Of a stretch of DNA of 41,097 bases, positions 7,861 to 17,377 are shown piece by piece. Made by a program: the position numbers and the translations under genes. Source of the stretch: an uncultured Clostridia bacterium (lineage in GTDB: Bacteria; Bacillota; Clostridia; TANB77; CAG-465). The notes under the pieces are model-generated. The model ran no database searches and was not told the DNA's origin. It saw nothing but the letters and a program-made list of their open reading frames with translations. The stretch covers positions 1 to 41,097 of the forward strand of contig CAKOYF010000011.1 in NCBI GenBank assembly GCA_934130595.1. Direction: 5' to 3'. The first letter of the stretch is position 1; each line of letters begins with the position of its first letter.

Positions 7861-8922
7861 TTATTCCTCAATATCTAAAGCCTTTTTTAGAAAGTTTAGA
7901 GATCTTTCTCTTTCTTCATCAAGTATTTTATATGCCTCTGTATAATCCTGGTTTAAATTTTCAGGAGTAATATTATTGTTATTATATTCTCTATTTTTTA
8001 AATTAAATTTTGATATTAGAGTTTCTATTCTAGAATTCATTGAAACAATATTGTCCTCTCTGTTAAATACAACAAAAGGTCTATTATATAAAATAGCAAA
8101 AACACTTGAATGGAATGAATCTGTACATATTAAAAAAGCATTTTTTTCTAAATACAAGAATTCACTTGGTCCAGTGCAATAAAAAGGACTATTTTTATCT
8201 AATATATTTATAATTTCACATCCGTTTTCATCTGCTATTTTTTGTATTTCTTTTTTTCTTGCTTCAGATAGTTCTCCTAAGAAATAGTTTAAGATATATT
8301 TATTTGTTTTTAATTCTTCAGGTTTTCTTGCCACCTTGTCCCAATCTTCAGGGCTCAAAAGCATAGTAGGATCTACTAGTACTTCAACATCTTTTCTACC
8401 AGTTAAATTTTCTACAATTTTTTTACCTGCATCTTCACGAACAGAAATTGCTTTAAAGTTATTTAATGCTTTTTGAGTTTTATTTTTATATTGCTCTGGT
8501 AACTCACTTACGCCAAAGCTAGCTGAAAAAGATATTCTTTTTTCATTTGGTGCAAATTCCAACAAATCTACTTCCCTTAATCTTCCAAAATTAGGATTCC
8601 ATACTTGATCACTTCCTGTTAAAAAATAATCAAAATTATTACTTTTGGAAAAAATATTAAATTTCTTAGAAGAAAAATCTATATTTTTATTAAACTGTTC
8701 AAAACATTTTCTTCTCTCTTCAATCTCACTATATGAATCCTTATTTAAAAAGCTCTTTAACTTTCTTAGTAAATATTTATCCTTAGTGTTAGTAGCTGGT
8801 ACGTTCTTCAAAGTGGTAGGATCAGCTCCTAATTTTTTTATTACTTCTTGCACAGCATAATTTTGCAACCTGTTTCCATAATTATTATGATCATTTATAG
8901 TTATAATACCAATTTTTTTCAT
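7861..8922 (-). CDS. Polysaccharide pyruvyl transferase family protein
   Basis: This 353-residue protein matches the CsaB/WcaK pyruvyl transferase family. It begins KKIGIITINDHNNYGNRLQNYAVQ, with the N-Y-GN-LQ signature. It has DYFLTGSDQVWNPNFG, SFSASFGVSELP, AISVREDAGKKI, VLVDPTMLL and a C-terminal FLICTDSFHSSVFAILYNRPFVVF. The H in TDSFHS is characteristic. The family adds pyruvate ketals to sugars of surface glycans, giving them negative charge. Neighbours are a GT2 upstream and the flippase downstream. Confidence 0.9.
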   Translation of the reverse strand: MKKIGIITINDHNNYGNRLQNYAVQEVIKKLGADPTTLKNVPATNTKDKYLLRKLKSFLNKDSYSEIEERRKCFEQFNKNIDFSSKKFNIFSKSNNFDYFLTGSDQVWNPNFGRLREVDLLEFAPNEKRISFSASFGVSELPEQYKNKTQKALNNFKAISVREDAGKKIVENLTGRKDVEVLVDPTMLLSPEDWDKVARKPEELKTNKYILNYFLGELSEARKKEIQKIADENGCEIINILDKNSPFYCTGPSEFLYLEKNAFLICTDSFHSSVFAILYNRPFVVFNREDNIVSMNSRIETLISKFNLKNREYNNNNITPENLNQDYTEAYKILDEERERSLNFLKKALDIEE

Positions 8923-8934
8923 TTTTATCCTCCT

Positions 8935-9864
8935 TTAATCATAAAAATTTAATTTAATATTTTTTATATTCTTGCCTTTTCTAAATAAACTAGGGAAATA
9001 CTTTATAAATTCAAATTTTAATACTTCTTTGATACTTTTTTTACTCAAAATCATTTTTTCTTTTGATATAATTTCTCTGTTTACTTCATGCTTATCTGAA
9101 ATAAATTTTTTTAATTTATAATAACTTAACAAATAATTAAACTGTAATGATTCAACTATTTTTTCATCATCACTATATTTATCCATCAATATCTCATATG
9201 CTTTTAATAAACTAATATTTTTACTACTATTAAAATCATTTGATATACTACTCTTTCTTATTCTATAATGATATAAAGGCTCTCTAACATAGTTTAGTGA
9301 ATTTATATATTTAATATATTCTATAACAAATATTAGGTCTTCACAGTAAGATATTTCTTTGCTAAATTTCAAGTTTTCATTTCTTATTATATTTGCATTA
9401 AATATTTTATTCCATAAATATCCACCAATAAACTTATTAACAATTATCTCTTTCTTGATATCTATATTTTTTTGTAAATTTAGTTCTATTTTTTGCTCCT
9501 TATCTTGATAGGACTTAAAATAATCAAAGAATATAATATCATAATTATTTTCATCTCCTACTGTTTTCATTAGCAAATCTTTTTCGCACCAATCATCAGA
9601 ATCCACAAAAAGTATATATTCTCCTGTACTTTTAGATATGCCAACATTTCTAGCTGATGAAACACCACCATTTTCCTTATTTATAAGATTAAATCTTTCA
9701 TCACTTAAAAACTCTTTACAAATATTTTCACTATTATCTGTAGAACCATCATTAATCATTAATACTTCAATATTTTTATATGTTTGATTCTTTATACTTA
9801 CTAAGCATTCTTCTAAATATTTTTCTGCATTATATATAGGAATAATTATTGATACTTTTTTCAT
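8935..9864 (-). CDS. Glycosyltransferase family 2 (GT-A)
   Basis: The 309-residue protein opens with KVSIIIPIYNAEKYLEECL and the NDGSTDNS nucleotide-binding loop. The metal-binding motif is ILFVDSDDWCEKDLL, near residue 90. This is a standard inverting GT-A fold; the sugar and acceptor cannot be told from the sequence. AGGAGGCAAA precedes the ATG. It lies in the middle of the polysaccharide operon between the polymerase and pyruvyl transferase genes. Confidence 0.9.
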   Translation of the reverse strand: MKKVSIIIPIYNAEKYLEECLVSIKNQTYKNIEVLMINDGSTDNSENICKEFLSDERFNLINKENGGVSSARNVGISKSTGEYILFVDSDDWCEKDLLMKTVGDENNYDIIFFDYFKSYQDKEQKIELNLQKNIDIKKEIIVNKFIGGYLWNKIFNANIIRNENLKFSKEISYCEDLIFVIEYIKYINSLNYVREPLYHYRIRKSSISNDFNSSKNISLLKAYEILMDKYSDDEKIVESLQFNYLLSYYKLKKFISDKHEVNREIISKEKMILSKKSIKEVLKFEFIKYFPSLFRKGKNIKNIKLNFYD

Positions 9865-9880
9865 TTTGCCTCCTATCAGT

Positions 9881-11026
9881 TTACTCTATATTCTTGCTAA
9901 AATCTTGAGTCTTTTTATATGATATACAACCTATTATTAAAAACGCTAATATCCAGTTAAAAGAATTTGATAAAGAATGGGATGTTAACAAATTCAAAAA
10001 CTGAAACATCATATATACAAATGTATAAACCTTATTTCCAGCACAGTTCCAATATCCATTAACAAACACCACTAATCCTATTATTGTTGTTTCTAAATAT
10101 ATGCTAATTAAATCCATTTCTAAACCTTTTCCAAGTATATTTGCGATAGAACCAAATCCAGAACTTAAAAAATTCATATTTAATAACTTCTGTAAAAAAT
10201 CACTTCTTCCCATTGTCATGGAAGATTGACTTTCTCCAAATATCTTTTGGAAAAGACTACTTGCTTGAGGTTCTAGTAACCATAAATATATCAATGTCAA
10301 TAAAATAAAAACTACTTTTATAGTATTTTTATACTTTCTTTTTAAATCCTTGTTTACATCAATAAATCTAGGTAAAAATAATAATAGTAGTGCAAATATT
10401 ACCGCCATTCTTTTAAATGTTAAAATAGCAAATATTAAACTCAAATATTTGAACACTTTATTATCTCTATAGTACATAAAAAAAGCACACATGGCTATAG
10501 AAGTTCCCGCCGAAAAATTCGATTCAAATGGTGAATAAGAATGTATAAAATCTATCTTTAAAATATTGTTTATATTAAATTTATCTATTCCTATTTCTAA
10601 AATATAACCTGCAAAAGATAAAATTAGAGCACCACACATACATTTATATATATCTTTAAAATCCATTATATTTAGTAATAAATAAACATATATAATAGGT
10701 AAAATCAATTTGATTGTTTTTTCTATAAAGCTAGAGTAAAATTTTCCACTAATAACAATCATTATTAAGGATATAGTAACTATTGTTGCCACGACAACTA
10801 TGACATTCAATAGCTCTTTACTATATATTCTTTTTTCCTTTTTATATTTCAATTGTAATATTCCAAATATAATTGCTATTCCCAATATAATATATTTCAC
10901 ATTGATAAGAAAGTTAGATTCAATACCTCTTGAAATATATATAGCGTCTGTAAAACTTCTAAAAGCATACATTAATATAAATAACGCAATATTTGTTAAA
11001 TTTATTATACTCATTTTCGATTTCAA
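9881..11026 (-). CDS. Wzy-like polysaccharide polymerase (multi-pass membrane protein)
   Basis: A 381-residue protein made mostly of hydrophobic segments (about ten), with a larger polar loop around residues 255-290 containing FGESQSSMTMGRSDFLQKLL. This is typical of O-antigen ligase/polymerase-like Wzy proteins, which diverge too much to name by sequence alone. The operon has a flippase but no other polymerase candidate, which supports the call. The start seems to be a TTG at 11026 preceded by GGTGATATCAA; the next ATG, at 11014, has no binding site. The upstream gene stops 8 bases before. Confidence 0.72.
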   Translation of the reverse strand: MKSKMSIINLTNIALFILMYAFRSFTDAIYISRGIESNFLINVKYIILGIAIIFGILQLKYKKEKRIYSKELLNVIVVVATIVTISLIMIVISGKFYSSFIEKTIKLILPIIYVYLLLNIMDFKDIYKCMCGALILSFAGYILEIGIDKFNINNILKIDFIHSYSPFESNFSAGTSIAMCAFFMYYRDNKVFKYLSLIFAILTFKRMAVIFALLLLFLPRFIDVNKDLKRKYKNTIKVVFILLTLIYLWLLEPQASSLFQKIFGESQSSMTMGRSDFLQKLLNMNFLSSGFGSIANILGKGLEMDLISIYLETTIIGLVVFVNGYWNCAGNKVYTFVYMMFQFLNLLTSHSLSNSFNWILAFLIIGCISYKKTQDFSKNIE

Positions 11027-11033
11027 ATTGATA

Positions 11034-11966
11034 TCACCATCTTTCTCCTATTTCTTTATTTCTTTTATAATTATTTATTTTTCTTTTTATTCTAAATTTA
11101 AAATACCACAAAGTCTTAAAATTTATTTTGTAAAACATTTTTTTTGTTGGGGTCTGAATATTAAAAAATCCTTTAGGAGTTATCATAAAATCATCAGTTA
11201 TATTATCAAAAATCTTCAGATTTTTCTTTTGCTGTAAATGAACATATGCTACTTCTCTCTCAAAATTCTTATCATCAAAATTTTCCAAAAGCAACTTATT
11301 GTTTTGGTACTTAAAATAATAATGTTTTTCTTTTTGATAATAGTTAGGATAAAAATTGTTATATTTAATATCTAAATCAGCATATTCTTTCCTATTGGTA
11401 TAAATTTTTAAGCCTTTTTGTTCTAAAACTCCATTTATTCCTTTATGTTCTTCGTCATAAGTTTCGTCAAATACAAAAATATACTCACTATTTAATATAT
11501 CTGCATAATTTTTGTTCATATATTCAAAATCTCTAAAAGCTTCTCTGGTTTCTCTAGTATTCTTCAATATAGATAAATGACCTAAATCATATATTTTAGA
11601 AAATTCTTCTGTTTTTTTACTGTTTAAATACTTAGATAAATCTCCAAAAATAACATCTAAATCGCAAAATCCCCAATATTCATACTCATGTATATATGAT
11701 TCAAATATATAACCATATGTTGGTTTATAATCACATAGCTTATAAACACTTTTTATATCTGTACCTATTTTTTCTTTTATTATTTTTTTTATATCTTTAA
11801 AGCTCATATTTATAAATTTAATATTTTTAAAATCTCCATATATGTTTTTGATATTTGTAAATATATACCAATCAATAAACCCATTTGCTTCCATAGACTT
11901 AAATGTAAGCTCTATATTTGATGGAAACTTTCCAAAATATGGACATATCATAGCTATTCTCTTCAT
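11034..11966 (-). CDS. DUF6625-like putative glycosyltransferase
   Basis: This 310-residue soluble protein begins MKRIAMICPYFGKFPSNIEL and continues with WYIFTNIKN. It contains YEYWGFCDLDVIFGDL, in which DLD resembles the metal-binding D-x-D of GT-A enzymes. This matches proteins annotated DUF6625, usually encoded in capsule and exopolysaccharide clusters and presumed to be glycosyltransferases. The position between the acyltransferase and polymerase genes agrees. Substrate unknown. Confidence 0.7.
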   Translation of the reverse strand: MKRIAMICPYFGKFPSNIELTFKSMEANGFIDWYIFTNIKNIYGDFKNIKFINMSFKDIKKIIKEKIGTDIKSVYKLCDYKPTYGYIFESYIHEYEYWGFCDLDVIFGDLSKYLNSKKTEEFSKIYDLGHLSILKNTRETREAFRDFEYMNKNYADILNSEYIFVFDETYDEEHKGINGVLEQKGLKIYTNRKEYADLDIKYNNFYPNYYQKEKHYYFKYQNNKLLLENFDDKNFEREVAYVHLQQKKNLKIFDNITDDFMITPKGFFNIQTPTKKMFYKINFKTLWYFKFRIKRKINNYKRNKEIGERW

Positions 11967-12008
11967 ATCATCTCTAAGTAGTTTTTACTACTTTCTCCTT
12001 TCAATTGC

Positions 12009-13133
12009 TTAATTTAACATCTTATCTTGAATTTTATTCCACATCTTACAACATACATTATCAATACTGTTTAATATTCTCTTATTCCAAAATATTTTAT
12101 TCACTACCAATTTAAACATTTTATCAATTATAATTCCAATAAGAAATATTATTATGCTTACCGTAAAAGTATAAATTATAAGTTTAATGCTAGATTCTCC
12201 AACAAGACTATTAAAGTCAATTGTTTTCCAAATAATGTTTCTTAAGTAAGGATTTTCATGTAATATGTATACAGCAAATGTAGAAGAAGATAAAAACCTC
12301 ACTACTTTCAAATTAGCCTTTTTAATTTTCAAGTTTAAAAAAGCTTTAAACAAAAAGATACTTGTTAAGAATGGAAATATTGAGTTATAAACACTATCAA
12401 ATATAGATGCTCCCTGTAAAAAAATATTTTTCTTTGTTAAAAAATATATTATCCAAAAAGGAATTCTTGATGCTAATGACAAGAGTACCAAAATACCATA
12501 ATTTATAAAATTTTTATATGAATAATCTTTTTGATAATACTTCTGAAAATAAATTCCCCAAAAATATAAATATACAAACCAAACTATTCCAGTAGCGCCA
12601 CCAAAATTAAGATTATCACAAAAGAAAAATAAATTGTAATACAGTACAAACAATAAAAATCCGATCAACAAAATTGTTTTATGCTCTGTTTTATTTATCT
12701 TTTCACTTATAAATCTTATTATGGGTGAAATTATATAGGTACCAACATAACAAGTAACAAACCAATACTGTCTAGTTAATGTTGGTAAAAACGAATATAT
12801 TAATTCTTTAAAAGAAAAACTTATTTGTTTTGTTACTAACATCAATACGTATATTAATATGGAATATAAAAACACTTCTGATATTATTTTATACAATTTT
12901 GAAGCCTTAAATTTAGAATTAATACAAAAATATCCACTAATCAATATATAGCAATTAACTGCTACATTACATATAGTATGAATAATAGTACTGCTGATGT
13001 TAAAAGCTGATATAGTATTACTTTGGGGTATTACATTACTATATGTAAAAAAATGTAGAATAATAATCATAATCATAGAAATTATTCTAAGTAACTCTAT
13101 TGAAATATTCCATTTTTTACTTTCTTCTTTCAT
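12009..13133 (-). CDS. Membrane acyltransferase (Acyl_transf_3 family)
   Basis: A 374-residue membrane protein with about ten hydrophobic segments. The first carries the family marks ISIELLRIISMIMIIILHF, with the conserved R and H. Then come VAVNCYILISGYFCI and a C-terminal AVYILHENPYLR block. Members move acetyl or other acyl groups to surface glycans (for example WecH, OafA). It probably O-acylates the repeat unit made by this operon. AAAGGAAAAG precedes the ATG. Confidence 0.87.
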   Translation of the reverse strand: MKEESKKWNISIELLRIISMIMIIILHFFTYSNVIPQSNTISAFNISSTIIHTICNVAVNCYILISGYFCINSKFKASKLYKIISEVFLYSILIYVLMLVTKQISFSFKELIYSFLPTLTRQYWFVTCYVGTYIISPIIRFISEKINKTEHKTILLIGFLLFVLYYNLFFFCDNLNFGGATGIVWFVYLYFWGIYFQKYYQKDYSYKNFINYGILVLLSLASRIPFWIIYFLTKKNIFLQGASIFDSVYNSIFPFLTSIFLFKAFLNLKIKKANLKVVRFLSSSTFAVYILHENPYLRNIIWKTIDFNSLVGESSIKLIIYTFTVSIIIFLIGIIIDKMFKLVVNKIFWNKRILNSIDNVCCKMWNKIQDKMLN

Positions 13134-13152
13134 ATAATATCTTTTCCTTTCA

Positions 13153-14262
13153 TTAATTACTTTGGTACAATTTCTTTGTTTCTTCTACAACATTATCCCA
13201 ATCAAATCTTTTTGCAATATAACTTTGAATCTCTGATTTTCTATCAATTGAATTTTCTATAATTTGATTCAATTTTTCTTTCAAATCATTAACATCACTC
13301 TTTTTAAATGTACTTCCATATTTTCCACATACTTGTGTATTTTCTTCTATATCACTTACCAAACAATTTTTTCCATAGCTCATTGCTTCTAGCAAGCTTA
13401 TAGGCATTCCTTCAACATCACTTGGTAAACAGTATAAAAAGCAATTACTATATAATTCTTCAAGTTCATCTCCTTGAACAAATCCAGTCATAATTATATT
13501 AGGATTTCCTTTTACTTTCTCACGAATTTCATTGTAATATTCATTGGTATGACTAGCGCCACCTGCAATAACTAATTTTTTATCTGTATTTAGCTGATTA
13601 TATGCATCAATCAAATAATGTAATCCTTTTTCTGGTACAATCCTTGCCAAAAATAATATATAATCGTTTTTACTCAATCCATATTTTTCATTAATTAACT
13701 TTGCTTCTTTTAATTTTGGTATATTAACTCCATTTGGTATAAAATGTGTATCTCTGTTGTATGTATCCTTAAAATATTTTTTTACTCCTTCTGATAAAAC
13801 AATTATTTCATCGGCATACTTTACAGCTAATTTTTCTCCAAATTTTATATACTTGGTTGCAAATCCGCCCCATTTTGCTCTTTGCCAATCTAATCCATGA
13901 ATAGTTACTACAATTCTCTTTTTGAAAAAATGAGGAATCCATAACATTGCACAAGACCCTTCAGCGTGATAATGCAAACAATCATAATTTCCAAATATTG
14001 CTCTTATACTAGCAAAAAAAGAATATATTAACGCATCTAAACCTTTTTTATTAATTGTAGGAATTGTTATTATTTTAACTCCTTTATATTCTTTTATCTT
14101 TTTTGTTTTTATATTTTTATCTGAAACATTATTTCCTCTTCTGTTGTAAACATCTACAGAATAACCACACTTAACTAATCTAGTAGAAAGCTCTTCAACA
14201 ACAATTTCAACTCCACCTTCTCTTGATGGGATTCTTTTATGTCCAATCATTGCTATTTTCAT
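13153..14262 (-). CDS. Glycosyltransferase family 4 with DUF1972 N-terminus
   Basis: The 369-residue protein begins MKIAMIGHKRIPSREGGVEI, typical of GT4 enzymes with a DUF1972-type acceptor domain (often rhamnosyl- or galactosyltransferases in capsule loci). The C-terminal GT-B donor domain has LFLARIVPEKGLHYLIDAY and the E-x7-E motif in ISLLEAMSYGKNCLVSDIEE. The ATG is 1 base from the preceding GT4 stop, so the two are tightly coupled. Confidence 0.9.
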   Translation of the reverse strand: MKIAMIGHKRIPSREGGVEIVVEELSTRLVKCGYSVDVYNRRGNNVSDKNIKTKKIKEYKGVKIITIPTINKKGLDALIYSFFASIRAIFGNYDCLHYHAEGSCAMLWIPHFFKKRIVVTIHGLDWQRAKWGGFATKYIKFGEKLAVKYADEIIVLSEGVKKYFKDTYNRDTHFIPNGVNIPKLKEAKLINEKYGLSKNDYILFLARIVPEKGLHYLIDAYNQLNTDKKLVIAGGASHTNEYYNEIREKVKGNPNIIMTGFVQGDELEELYSNCFLYCLPSDVEGMPISLLEAMSYGKNCLVSDIEENTQVCGKYGSTFKKSDVNDLKEKLNQIIENSIDRKSEIQSYIAKRFDWDNVVEETKKLYQSN

Positions 14263-14263
14263 A

Positions 14264-15478
14264 CTATTTTTTCCTCTCTTGTATTACATTTTTGTATATA
14301 TCTAATACTTTTTCACAGTATTCATCTAAAGAAATCATATTCTTTCTTTTTTCTATGCAATTTTTTGACATAAGAGATAATAACTTTTCATCACTGTTTA
14401 AGTTTTGTATAGCACTTTTCAATCTATCTTTATTTATATTTTCAACTAATATACCAGTTTCGTTATCTTCAACAAGTTCCATCATACCACCATGTTTAGC
14501 TGTAATAACTGGTGTTCCTAAAGATTCTGATTCAAGTATTGATAAAGGACAATTTTCATACCAGATTGATGGATATACAGAAAATTTAGCTTTTGCTATT
14601 AATTCTTCTAAAGCTTTACCTGTTTTAAATCCAACAAACTCAACATTTTCTATTCCATTACAAATATCCTCTAATGGGCCTGTCCCAGCAACTTTAAATT
14701 TGATATCTGGTAACTCTTTACAACATTCTATAAACATAGCTAGTCCCTTTTCTTCAGATAATCTACCAAAAAATAATACATAATCATCTTTATCATATTG
14801 TCCTAATTCTTTTAATTCAATAAAGTTATGAATTGCAATTGTTTTGTCTTTATATATATCAGAAGCTTTCAAAAGTTTACTTTCTAAGAAGTAACTTGGA
14901 CAAATAAATCTATCTATTTTCTTATACTCATCTCTATATTTAGTATATAATATTCCTTCTATACTGCCTAATGCGCTCTTTATTTTTGAACCATGAATAC
15001 AATTACCTTTTGTACAATTCCATTTGCTACCATTAATACATTTTTCACAAATTTCGTTCGTATTAGGGTTGAATAATAAATGATTTGGGCAAATCATTTG
15101 ATAATCATGAACAGTTTGCACAACAGGAACATTCATTTCATATGCTGCATCTATAATAGATGGTGTTAATTGAAAATTAATATTATTCATGTGTATAATG
15201 TCAGGTTTGAAATCTTCTATTACCTTTTTTAGTTTTTTCTTAGCATCTTTAGAATATATAATTTTAAATGGATATAGAACTTTTTCTATACCGGCATTGT
15301 GAAAGTCTACATTACTAGTATATTGTTCCGCATCATTTTTCATAGTATTTTTTTCATCATACATTCCAAAATATTGCACTTCATGTCCATGTGATTGTAA
15401 ATATTTACCTATTTTTAAAAAATATGTTTCAGCTCCACCCTTGGGATAAAGAAACTTATTTACCATTAATATTTTCAT
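14264..15478 (-). CDS. Glycosyltransferase family 4
   Basis: This 404-residue GT-B enzyme has the N-terminal KFLYPKGGAETYFLKIGKYL loop, HMNNINFQLTPSIIDAA, and VQTVHDYQMICPNHLLF. A Cys cluster follows (CEKCINGSKWNCTKGNCIHG), commonly seen in this GT4 subgroup. The donor site is VLFFGRLSEEKGLAMF, and the E-x7-E motif lies in SILESESLGTPVITAKHGG. Its start codon overlaps the stop of the initiating sugar transferase by one base, so it probably adds an early sugar. Confidence 0.92.
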   Translation of the reverse strand: MKILMVNKFLYPKGGAETYFLKIGKYLQSHGHEVQYFGMYDEKNTMKNDAEQYTSNVDFHNAGIEKVLYPFKIIYSKDAKKKLKKVIEDFKPDIIHMNNINFQLTPSIIDAAYEMNVPVVQTVHDYQMICPNHLLFNPNTNEICEKCINGSKWNCTKGNCIHGSKIKSALGSIEGILYTKYRDEYKKIDRFICPSYFLESKLLKASDIYKDKTIAIHNFIELKELGQYDKDDYVLFFGRLSEEKGLAMFIECCKELPDIKFKVAGTGPLEDICNGIENVEFVGFKTGKALEELIAKAKFSVYPSIWYENCPLSILESESLGTPVITAKHGGMMELVEDNETGILVENINKDRLKSAIQNLNSDEKLLSLMSKNCIEKRKNMISLDEYCEKVLDIYKNVIQERKK

Positions 15479-16233
15479 TACTTTGCTCCATCCTTATTTA
15501 TAACTACACCTACTGTTTTAGTAAGTAATTCCATATCATAAAGAAATCCTTTGTTTTCATTATATTCCATATCAAACTCTAATCTCTGTTCAAAAGTCGT
15601 ATTTGATCTACCACTTACTTGCCATAAACCAGTTATGCCTGGTTTACATTCTACAATTGTATCATAATATTGTCCCATATCTTCCATTTCTCTTGGTAAA
15701 TATGGTCTTGGCCCAACAAGTGACATATCTCCTTTTAAAACATTTATTAATTGAGGTAATTCATCTATACTTGTTTTTCTTAAGAAAGCTCCTAATTTTG
15801 TTATTCTTGGATCATTTTTTAATTTTTTGTTTAACTTATATTCTTTTGCGGCCTCTTCATCTTTTTCTAGTAATTCAAATAATTTTTTGTCTGCGTCTGG
15901 TACCATTGTTCTAAATTTATATATTTCAAATAATTTACCATCTTTTCCTATTCTTTTTTGTGTAAACATAGCAGGTCCTTTTGAATCATTTTTTATTGCT
16001 AGACTTGTTACTAGAAACACAGGAGATAATAATAACAAAGCTGTAGCTGATGCTGTTATATCTACTGTTCTTTTTAAAAATGAATATGTTATTTCATTAA
16101 ATGTTTTTCTTTGAGGCTTTTCTAATACTTTGTTATTTCCATCAAATTTTATTATATTGCTATTTTCTGGAAACTTCTTATCTGTTTCCACACTAAGTAT
16201 TTTGTAGTCATTTGCTTCATTAGACTGCGACAT
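15478..16233 (-). CDS. Initiating sugar transferase (polyprenyl-phosphate glycosyl-1-phosphate transferase)
   Basis: This 251-residue protein starts the glycan by moving a sugar-1-phosphate to undecaprenyl phosphate. It has one membrane/re-entrant segment (ITASATALLLLSPVFLVTSL, about residues 58-77). The catalytic domain contains QKRIGKDGKLFEIYKFRTM, SIDELPQLINVLKGDMSLVG, PRPYLPREM and CKPGITGLWQVSGRS. It is a short-form enzyme, lacking the four extra N-terminal membrane helices of the WbaP type; the first 50 residues are polar. Its start overlaps the VanZ gene stop by 14 bases. Confidence 0.92.
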   Translation of the reverse strand: MSQSNEANDYKILSVETDKKFPENSNIIKFDGNNKVLEKPQRKTFNEITYSFLKRTVDITASATALLLLSPVFLVTSLAIKNDSKGPAMFTQKRIGKDGKLFEIYKFRTMVPDADKKLFELLEKDEEAAKEYKLNKKLKNDPRITKLGAFLRKTSIDELPQLINVLKGDMSLVGPRPYLPREMEDMGQYYDTIVECKPGITGLWQVSGRSNTTFEQRLEFDMEYNENKGFLYDMELLTKTVGVVINKDGAK

Positions 16234-16774
16234 CTTTTCCTTCCCCCAATTTTAACTTTCTTCTCCTAAGTACATATATAATTAAAATAAAAATTACTAC
16301 TCCTGTTATTACTCCTAAAGAATCTATACCTACATCTTTTATACTACTTGTCCTACCTGGTACAAACTTTTGATGAAACTCATCTGTCATAGAATAAACT
16401 ATTCCTGTAACTATTGCATAAAGTGTATATCTTCTATTTGCCTTATTTTGAGCGTAAAAAAATGCAGATAGAATAATTCCACCAGTTAAATATAAAAAAT
16501 AGTGAGCATTTTTTCTCACAAATAGTTGTATTTCATCTGAATACTTATATTTAATCGTCTTTTGGCTTTTTATTTTATCTGTATTATTATTGCTATTTGT
16601 ATTACTTTCAACATGTGTTCCTTCATTTTTTACTGTAGATTCTACTGCATGAATAAAAGCACCACTAGTATTAAGTGTTTGTGTTCCGTCTTGACTAGAA
16701 AATATAAATACTGTTGTCATCCAAACTAATACAAGTATTGAAGTTATTATATTTTGTAAGTTTATTTTCCCCAT
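16220..16774 (-). CDS. VanZ family membrane protein, first gene of the polysaccharide operon
   Basis: A 184-residue membrane protein with about four segments: residues 10-25, 90-108, 118-133 and 150-172. It has VanZ landmarks: TVFIFSSQDGTQT, RKNAHYFLYLTGGIIL, and TDEFHQKFVPGRTSSIKDVGIDSLG. VanZ proteins take their name from a teicoplanin-resistance gene, but their reaction is not known; many lie in surface-glycan loci. CGAGGAATCAAA precedes the ATG. Residues 35-75 form a polar Asn/Thr/Lys-rich extracytoplasmic loop that is shorter in the second VanZ at 19009-19509. Confidence 0.88.
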   Translation of the reverse strand: MGKINLQNIITSILVLVWMTTVFIFSSQDGTQTLNTSGAFIHAVESTVKNEGTHVESNTNSNNNTDKIKSQKTIKYKYSDEIQLFVRKNAHYFLYLTGGIILSAFFYAQNKANRRYTLYAIVTGIVYSMTDEFHQKFVPGRTSSIKDVGIDSLGVITGVVIFILIIYVLRRRKLKLGEGKDVAV

Positions 16775-16836
16775 TTTGATTCCTCGATAACATATGTATT
16801 ATTTATGTCTTCTTTATATATGTTTTAACGGGCTTC

Positions 16837-16865
16837 ATTATATCACGTTGTAAAAAAATAGTCAA
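16837..16865 (-). promoter_or_regulatory. Sigma-A promoter of the polysaccharide operon
   Basis: On the minus strand TTGACT (16860-16865) and TATAAT (16837-16842) are separated by 17 bases. The start would be about 60 bases upstream of the first ATG. No other strong promoter was seen inside the 11.6-kb operon. Together with the plus-strand promoter at 17002-17029, this accounts for the 313-base gap at 16775-17087; I saw nothing else in it. Confidence 0.75.
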
Positions 16866-17001
16866 TTATTTTTATCGCATTTTGTATTTTATTTATGTAA
16901 TTTGTTGTATTAAGTTTTGGCTTTATCTATGAATTGTCGCATTTTGTCGTATTATATAATTACATTTTATGTAAATTTAAATAATATTTAGCAAAAATAT
17001 A

Positions 17002-17029
17002 TTGCACTTTTAAAAAATAAGAGTATAAT
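17002..17029 (+). promoter_or_regulatory. Sigma-A promoter of the orphan 90-aa gene
   Basis: TTGCAC (17002-17007) and TATAAT (17024-17029) with a 16-base spacer lie about 60 bases upstream of the ATG at 17088. The leader is unusual for this genome: it contains C/A-rich AACCAATCAACCCAACC. Confidence 0.65.
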
Positions 17030-17087
17030 ATGTAGTATTCAAACCAATCAACCCAACCAAATAACTATTAATGGGAGGTACTTCAAA

Positions 17088-17360
17088 ATGAAGATTTTCG
17101 ATTCGGTGCGCAAACACATTGTTATGAAACGGGTTATCCCGCAAATCCTCGGATTAAATCCCGATGCAAAGATCTTGCACAATCCAAGATTTCTGAAAAA
17201 GGGAGGCATTTGGCCTGGTACTATAAAGATGGACTACACACAAACCTTTGAGTTACCTCAAAGCTGCACCATCATTATGGAACCAGAAAAAGATTGCTTG
17301 ATCTGCTGGAAAGGCGAACCCATTTTGAAGATGAAGAAGGAAGAAGATCTGTCTTCTTAA
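17088..17360 (+). CDS. Orphan hypothetical protein, 90 aa, higher GC than its surroundings
   Basis: I do not recognise this protein. It is 90 residues, basic near the N-terminus (MKIFDSVRKHIVMKRVIPQI). It has a middle part FLKKGGIWPGTIKMDY and a Cys pair in EKDCLICWKGEP that might bind metal or form a disulfide. There is no signal peptide or clear membrane segment. It has its own promoter, a strong GGGAGG binding site and its own terminator, so it looks like an expressed single gene. By direct count 102 of 240 bases (17101-17340) are G or C, while nearby coding DNA is clearly lower (13 of 60 at 18301-18360). Codons such as CGG, CCC, CTC and GGC are also unlike the neighbours. Recent transfer is the simplest explanation. 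Confidence 0.75.
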   Translation: MKIFDSVRKHIVMKRVIPQILGLNPDAKILHNPRFLKKGGIWPGTIKMDYTQTFELPQSCTIIMEPEKDCLICWKGEPILKMKKEEDLSS

Positions 17361-17377
17361 CCTAAAACACCAAAAAA

